This document shows, in pieces, positions 58,480 through 64,000 of a stretch of DNA of 64,000 nucleotides (within the stretch, counting starts at the first letter, position 1; the number at the start of each line of letters is the position of its first letter). Both the position numbers and the translations under genes were made by a program. Origin of the DNA: Ligula intestinalis. Its lineage: Eukaryota > Platyhelminthes > Cestoda > Diphyllobothriidea > Diphyllobothriidae. The notes under the pieces were generated by a model. That model was not told the DNA's origin. It did no database searches and was given only the letters and a program-made list of their open reading frames with translations. The stretch lies in NCBI GenBank assembly GCA_036362985.1, contig JAYGXS010000001.1, positions 40,263,267 to 40,327,266 of the forward strand, read 5' to 3'.

Positions 58480-60660
58480 TAGTGGCGAATGACACCATGT
58501 GACATAAAGAAATGGTAAATCTTGAGCTATTAATTAATAATATTTCGTCAACCAAGAACGTGACACAGCTTGTTGGAGAGAATTGAGAGAGCAAAAAGCA
58601 AGGAGAGCCCTGATATGCTCTGGGCCTCAAAAATTTAGTTACTTGGAATAGCATAAATCTATATTCACACGCCTTGCTGGGATCGAGGGAATATCAATAG
58701 ATGTTCTCAAGAGTTCAAACTAGAACTAGATACTCTAGTAAGCCCATACGTAGTGTACAGATGGCAAAAATTACGAAATAAGGACATGATAGGACTTGTG
58801 CTGTTATTCAAAAAATGCTTTCTTCTACCTATAAGCGAATCAATTTACCTCATACAAATTGACAGTGCACACTGGGTGCTGATTTCTTAAAAGCACACAC
58901 AAGTCGTACTATAATCAGAATTTCTTGGCACTCATTTCAGTCACCAAATACTGCTAGGCATTATTCTGGCTGTCCCCACTGTTATCCGTATCTAGCGCCG
59001 ACTCCAACCGTGTATAAGCATGTGCTTTTTAGACCAAATACGGTAACAGTTTCCTATGGACTTTACGAACTAAAATCGCTTTATCAACAGTATCTTTATT
59101 ATTGCAGTTTTCCTGCAGCAATGCACTGTCATAATGTTGTCATATAGTTCCGTACTTGTAGCGCACCCATTTAGGAAGTTGATTATCTCTAAAATCTGAG
59201 CTAGAGCTAGGCACTGCAGAAAGCCAAATGTTTCCTGGAATAAATAGCAAATGTCATTTTTATGACCAAACGAAAAGTAGATCTTCAGCTACAATTCAAC
59301 GCACGTTTGTTTCAATTTTTAGCTTTCTAACATCCCCATCTAGGCTACGACTGCCAACTAGGCCAACATTTTCTACATAAACGTACAGGCTGCACTGCAG
59401 ATTGCCACTTACGGGCTCTGGCAAGTATGATTGCCATACCTATAGGGAGCTCAAGGGCGAAAGCCTTTTTCCCTTAATAAAGTGACTTAAAGTGACTTAC
59501 CTAGCAAGTTAAGCATAGATACAGCACTTCTAAGCGAAGTATCCTGAAAAATGGCAGATGTCACTTTTGTCCGACCTACATGCATGAAAGACCTTCAGCC
59601 CTTATTATATATGCCTTTCCTTAATCTTGAGCCTACTAGAATCCCCTTAAAGTTTAAGACTGCACACTAGGTTAAAATTGCATACGTGTACATACAAGTT
59701 TTAGCAAGAATGATTACTAGAACTAGCAGTTCTTGCATGGGCACAAAACTTTTTCAAGTAGTATCCTAGCCTTTCAGTGTAAATTAAGGAGAAAAACAGG
59801 ACAAGCACCGATGTGCTCCGAGCTCCAAGCACCTGCTCTACTGGAAATCGCAAAAATCTAGGTCCACACTCTTATGTGAGATCAAGGGAACACGCTCCCA
59901 GGCCTGACTTTACTCTGTGTCATTTCTGACAAAATTTTAGCAGCTTTACAATCACTCAGATACATCGCTAGAAGCAGCAAAATAAATAGTAATTGTAGCA
60001 GTAGAAATATGAAACTTTGGCAACTCGAATATTTCTGGGCACCTTCTACGTGTGAGTTTAGGTAAATAGTGCAGTATTACCAGCACAAATGGCTAGTGTA
60101 GCACCATGTGACATGACAGAACTTGCGATATTAATTAGGAACATCTTGTTTGCAATAAGGTGAGAGGGCGGAAACGAAAGAAAGCCCGAATGTTCTAGTA
60201 TCACCAATATCATTGATACTTCCAGCATCACTGACATTGCTCTATTCCTATGGCATTGATTTATACTGTTCTACAAAACCTACCTGCTACTGCGTTATCG
60301 TGCAACTACAGAAAGACACTGTAGTAGGTCTAAACGAAGTCTATAGACGGCAAACTACTCGACCTTAGGGCATGGTAGAAAATGTGCATTACTTTACAAA
60401 CGCTCTATTATTATTCAAATGCTAATCACTATTAACTCACACAGATTGGGAGTGCATATTTTGGACGACTTCTTAAAAAGCACACAGAGGCAGTATTTAT
60501 AGCAACTAATACTGGCCTTAGTAAACAGGATTTCTAGAAATAAGCACTTTAAGCATAGGCACGTACTTATAGCAGCAACGCACACAGCTGGATGGATAAA
60601 ATTGAGAGTGCGGAAACCAATGTCGGCGCTGCTGTGCTCAGAGCCCCAAGCATGTACTTA
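58480..60660. repeat. Diverged ~1.6 kb direct duplication
   Basis: Several words recur in the same order at an offset of about 1.59-1.61 kb: accatgtgacat at 58495 and 60104, ttcttaaaa(a)gcacac at 58883 and 60469, and a gagagccc / gaaagccc block near 58605 and 60180. A further word (gctc-gagc-ccaagca) at 59812 recurs at 60634, an offset of about 0.82 kb, so half-unit repeats may exist. No coding content is seen. Confidence 0.5.
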
Positions 60661-61841
60661 CTCGAACTAGTTCAAACCCAGGTTCGTTCAGTCTATAGGA
60701 AACTGTTACCATATTTGATCCCAAGAGCATATAATTATACAGGTTAAGAGTCGACTCCAGATAGGAATAACAATGGAAACGGCCTGCCTAATGCATAAAC
60801 AGGATTCGGCGACTGAACTAAGTGCCGAGAGTACTGGATTATCTGAAATGGCATCTAGGGGTTTTGTCTGTCCGGGCCATCTCTTGTGGTCACTGGGTGT
60901 AGCGTTCGGTGAACAGTGCCCACCTAGTACTACTGAATGCATAAGATCGGACCTAGTATGCAGTCGCAACCTATATCGAGGATTATTTAGCCACTTGCTG
61001 TTAGTAGGCTATTATAATAATTTTTCCAGTAGTTAACTCCTTCTCCTGAGGTTTAGATGACGTCTCCGGTCTAATAGGAGATCAATCTCTTCTGTAATAA
61101 ACTAACATTGCTGTATCCTATAATTGTGGGTAGTTAAGTACTAATGAATAAGCGGGTAGCACCTATACTGTAACAATATCTGAGTGTAAGACATGCATCT
61201 TATATTTGCAATAAGCATAGCTGATGGAAATATGCGCTTACAAGCCTCCTTGTCCTCCACGGAAGTGATCGGTAGAGCATGCTGGTTAAGCTGGGTTGAT
61301 TTTTGTCGCTGTACGGATGACGCAGACAAACAGACGATTGATGTAGCCGTTGAGAGTCCCAAGATAATGCTTTGTGTCAATCGAGCGCCCAGACAGGTTC
61401 GTAAGCAATTAATAACTCTCGGATTTGCACGCGACAGCTTCGGCCATCTATCTTGTTGATGCCCCAGTTATGCTCCAAACAGGTTCATGCAGTGACTTAA
61501 GTGCGACTTAGGTTTTAAGTGATAGTCAAATTTTCGCAGCATCAACCGCATTCTCGCTCATCATTCATCCATCTGAGCCCGATGTCAGTCAGTCACACCT
61601 AAGGTCCGGAGAATGTCTCGCGTGTTTGTGCGGGGGAGGACATTCGAAGCGCGGCTGGTGTTATCTTCTCAGTGTGGATGCCTCCTACTGCGCGACCCAC
61701 CAGATTCCAGAGCCAATCTCGAAGACCACAGCGAAGGTTGCAAAAACAGAGGAGAGTTCGCAGCCCTTGGAAGTGATGCTTGACTCTGCAGAGGAAAATG
61801 CTAACATATTTAGATACCCTTTAAGTATCCTGGAAAAAGCT
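60661..61841. other. Intergenic, nothing recognised
   Basis: Short open frames occur (for example around 61193-61459), but none shows a domain or splice context. Confidence 0.4.
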
Positions 61842-62395
61842 TCAAATGCCAGGAGGACCCTTTTCAAAATATACAACTTGCGTGTTTGGAAAGGAAACAG
61901 ACAGTAATGACTTTATTTCCTCTAAATTTAAATGCTTATGTAATTTGACTTTAAAAATCGATAGTGTAGAAGACAGTCTAATATCGGGTGGAAGGTTGTT
62001 CCAAATAAAAGCATATTTGGAGGTAAAAAAGCGAGAACGGTTAGATGTGGAGCTCCGGGTTGGTAAAATTATCATGAAAGAGTTACGAGTGGCGTTAGGT
62101 CACTCTACCGGAAGGAGAGCGTTAGTTTGTGGGAGATAAGGACTATTGTTAATGCGAAATAGAAAGCATAAACCAGCTTCAAGTCTTCTTACCCAAAGAA
62201 ATTGAGTGTTTGCTAATTGAAATCTATCTGTATAACACATACCAGACCCAGAAGCGGAAAATATTTTACGAGTGAAAACTCGCTGAACCTTTTCAATCTT
62301 ACTACGGTCATTGTTGTTCATGAGACCAAAAACCGGACAGGAGCATTCTGGTATAGGGAGAACAAACATGCGGTATAGTTTCAACCTCATTTTTG
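61842..62395 (-). pseudogene. CR1-like LINE 3' end
   Basis: On the minus strand: LYRMFVLPIPECSCPVFGLM, KIEKVQRVFTRKIF, FLWVRRLEAGLCFLF, a stop and frameshift near 62100, then KYAFIWNNLPPDIRLSS. This is the same C-terminal region as in the LINE at 8000-10867 (YVRPSLEYCSPLF; FSVNAISIWNNLP). The element is 5'-truncated and begins at the point where the Helitron helicase stops. Confidence 0.8.
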
Positions 62396-64000
62396 AACCG
62401 GTTTGTGCGATGTAACACCAGATATTTCCAAGCTGCTCAGGAATTCAACTGGATAATTAACACAGTTGGATGGATCAACCATCGTATCGAATGATTTGTA
62501 CAGTTTTTCGTCACCTGGGAGCAGACGGCTAATTCTGCCGTTAATGGAATTGACGAATTTGTTGGTCGGAGCAAGAATTCCTCGTTCGTATAGCCATCCT
62601 GCGTCGGTAAAGTTAATTTTGAGATCAGGGAAAACTTTGTCTTTAAGATCGTCACTACCCAGCAAATTTGCAACCAAACTAATAGGGATGTTTCCGGTAG
62701 CATCGCTGTCAATTTTCCCTGCGCAAATCTTCAAGATGTTGGTGGAGAATCCGTCATTTTCGTGGGCATTGTGCAGGAGAACTCTCATATTGGTCGTGAG
62801 TTTTAATTTCTTCACCGTTGACCATAGCGGTGAATATTTAAGGCAGAATTTTAACTAGTCACCCCTGGTAACCCTTTGAATCACCGGTAGTGTCTGGCGG
62901 AAATCGCCAGATAGAACCATTGTGATGCCACCAAACGGAACGTTTGTTCTGTGACATCGCGTAGCGTTCTGTCTACCGCTTCCAGTGCAATTCTGTTGGC
63001 CATGGTACACTCATCCCAGATTATAGCTGAGCACCGTTTCAACAATTCAGATGATCCACTACCTCTGCTTATGTGGCATGTTGCGGTGCCATCATCAGGT
63101 AACCTTACAGGAAGCTTGAAGGTAATTTTGAGCAGTTCGACCACCGGGAAGTAACGTCGCTGCTATACCAGCCGATGCAACAGCCAAACAATTTTGCTTT
63201 CTTTGCACAGCTCAGCCAAAAGCAGCTGAATGACGAATGTTTCGCCAGTTCCCCCGGGCGCATCCAAAAAGAAAACGTGGTCGCCATTACTGCGGTTATG
63301 GACACTGTCAATAATAGTGTTGAATGCGTGAAGTGGATCGACCAGCATACTTGGTTTTTGAAGAGCCACGTATGCTGCCAGCTCGGTAATATTGTAGCAA
63401 AGTTCCCGCTGAATTTCAGTTGGAAGCTGATTCCCAATGCTCCTGTCAAAAGGAGGAAATCCATTCCTTTCAATTTGCTCTCCACCCATTTCAACCAAGG
63501 TGCTTTCAATGTGAATGAGTGCCATGTTGTAGATGGCGGCATTGAAGTCTACGGAAAGATGGGCATTTTGCAACTGTAGTTGATGTCGGTAGTCTTCCGA
63601 CATATCATTTCGGTACTTTAACCATAGATAATGGGGGCAGTTCAACTCACAACTTCTGATCAACAACGCAAGCAGTTGTCGGAATTGAAAAGGAGTGTTA
63701 GCAACGACAGCTTCAGCAATGGTGTTCTCCCACTGATTATCATCTTGGAGCAGACCAGGCCTCGCACAGGCTTCTCTGTAGGTAGAACACAGAAAACCGT
63801 CAATCGTCCTAAGATCTTCAAACGATGTTGGACCTTTAACTTCATGGAGTAGCATTCGTAAGTAGAAGCATTCTTGTTGAGAGAGGTGAACAGTGTAAAT
63901 TCTGCCCATTGTTTGTGTTCAGAACATGCCTGACGTCATCACTGTTGTCCATAATGATAGTTTGTAAGGGTTTGATTAAAAGAGAAGGGATTTATGTGGT
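62387..64000 (-). pseudogene. Helitron PIF1-like helicase, decayed, runs off the right edge
   Basis: Helitrons are rolling-circle DNA transposons whose Rep-helicase ends in a PIF1-type SF1 helicase. The minus strand shows IGRIYTV, FYLRMLLHEVKGPTSFEDLR, CELNCPHYLWLKY, LDAPGGTGETFV (Walker A with Glu in place of the essential Lys), then after a stop and frameshift AIIWDECTMAN (Walker B) and ALEAVDRTLRDV. In another frame come MVLSGDFRQTLPVI, a stop at about 62858, and KLTTNMRV, WLYERGILAPTN and VNYPVEFLSSLEISGV. The last ~100 residues of a normal helicase (GSVIILLRN onward) are missing and a LINE tail takes their place. The Rep nuclease part lies beyond 64000 if it exists. Confidence 0.85.

Noticed and set aside
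1..64000. CRISPR arrays, prophage or bacterial gene clusters
   Set aside because: There are no regularly spaced short repeats, no operons and no long compact genes; the content is eukaryotic throughout.

Overview
This is a eukaryotic window, most likely from a flatworm and probably a tapeworm with a large, repeat-rich genome (diphyllobothriid-like). The reasons are split host genes that mix tiny introns (28 and 34 nt) with multi-kilobase introns, and a dense load of Penelope-like elements with GIY-YIG endonucleases, CR1-like LINEs, a Ty3/gypsy remnant, tRNA-derived SINEs, a Helitron and a possible Merlin transposase. The species is an inference. Nothing here is prokaryotic: there are no operons, and most long reading frames are decayed transposon genes.

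Host genes. (1) At the left edge (116-260, +) is one exon of a coiled-coil protein. (2) At 3307-4124 (-) is a complete four-exon homologue of FAM136A, a small mitochondrial protein with four CX3C motifs. (3) From 55071 down to 22190 (-) is a ~33 kb gene for the RAB11-binding WD-repeat protein WDR44. I reconstructed 15 exons (about 850 codons) running from a start with a VAP-binding (FFAT-like) motif to the last of seven WD repeats. Every exon junction keeps phase except exon 7 to exon 8, where something, probably a small exon, is still missing.

Mobile DNA. 4.88-6.48 kb: a Penelope-like element (PLE) with a frameshifted GIY-YIG gene and direct plus inverted terminal repeats. 6.49-11.88 kb: a ~0.5 kb repeat pair flanking a decayed CR1-like LINE. 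11.88-12.92 kb: a mutated gypsy integrase and a tandem duplication carrying two SINEs. 14.79-15.07 kb: a reverse-transcriptase scrap. 20.4-21.5 kb: a reversed, decayed PLE. Inside WDR44 introns lie a fold-back PLE with an open GIY-YIG frame (23.8-24.9 kb), a small fold-back of the same type (44.6-44.9 kb), a LINE with a 2A-like translational recoding motif, PHD-like zinc fingers, RT and RNase H (27.67-31.95 kb, interrupted by an assembly gap), and several SINEs. Right of WDR44 are a possible Merlin transposase fragment (56.4-56.7 kb), a diverged ~1.6 kb duplication (58.5-60.7 kb), and a Helitron helicase running off the right edge whose 3' part is replaced by a LINE tail (61.84-64.0 kb).

The most notable themes are a recurring hammerhead-ribozyme-like core (CTGATGA, hairpin, GAAA) in both the PLE ends and the tRNA-derived SINEs, the 2A-like peptide in the LINE, and the conserved FFAT-like motif at the start of the worm WDR44.
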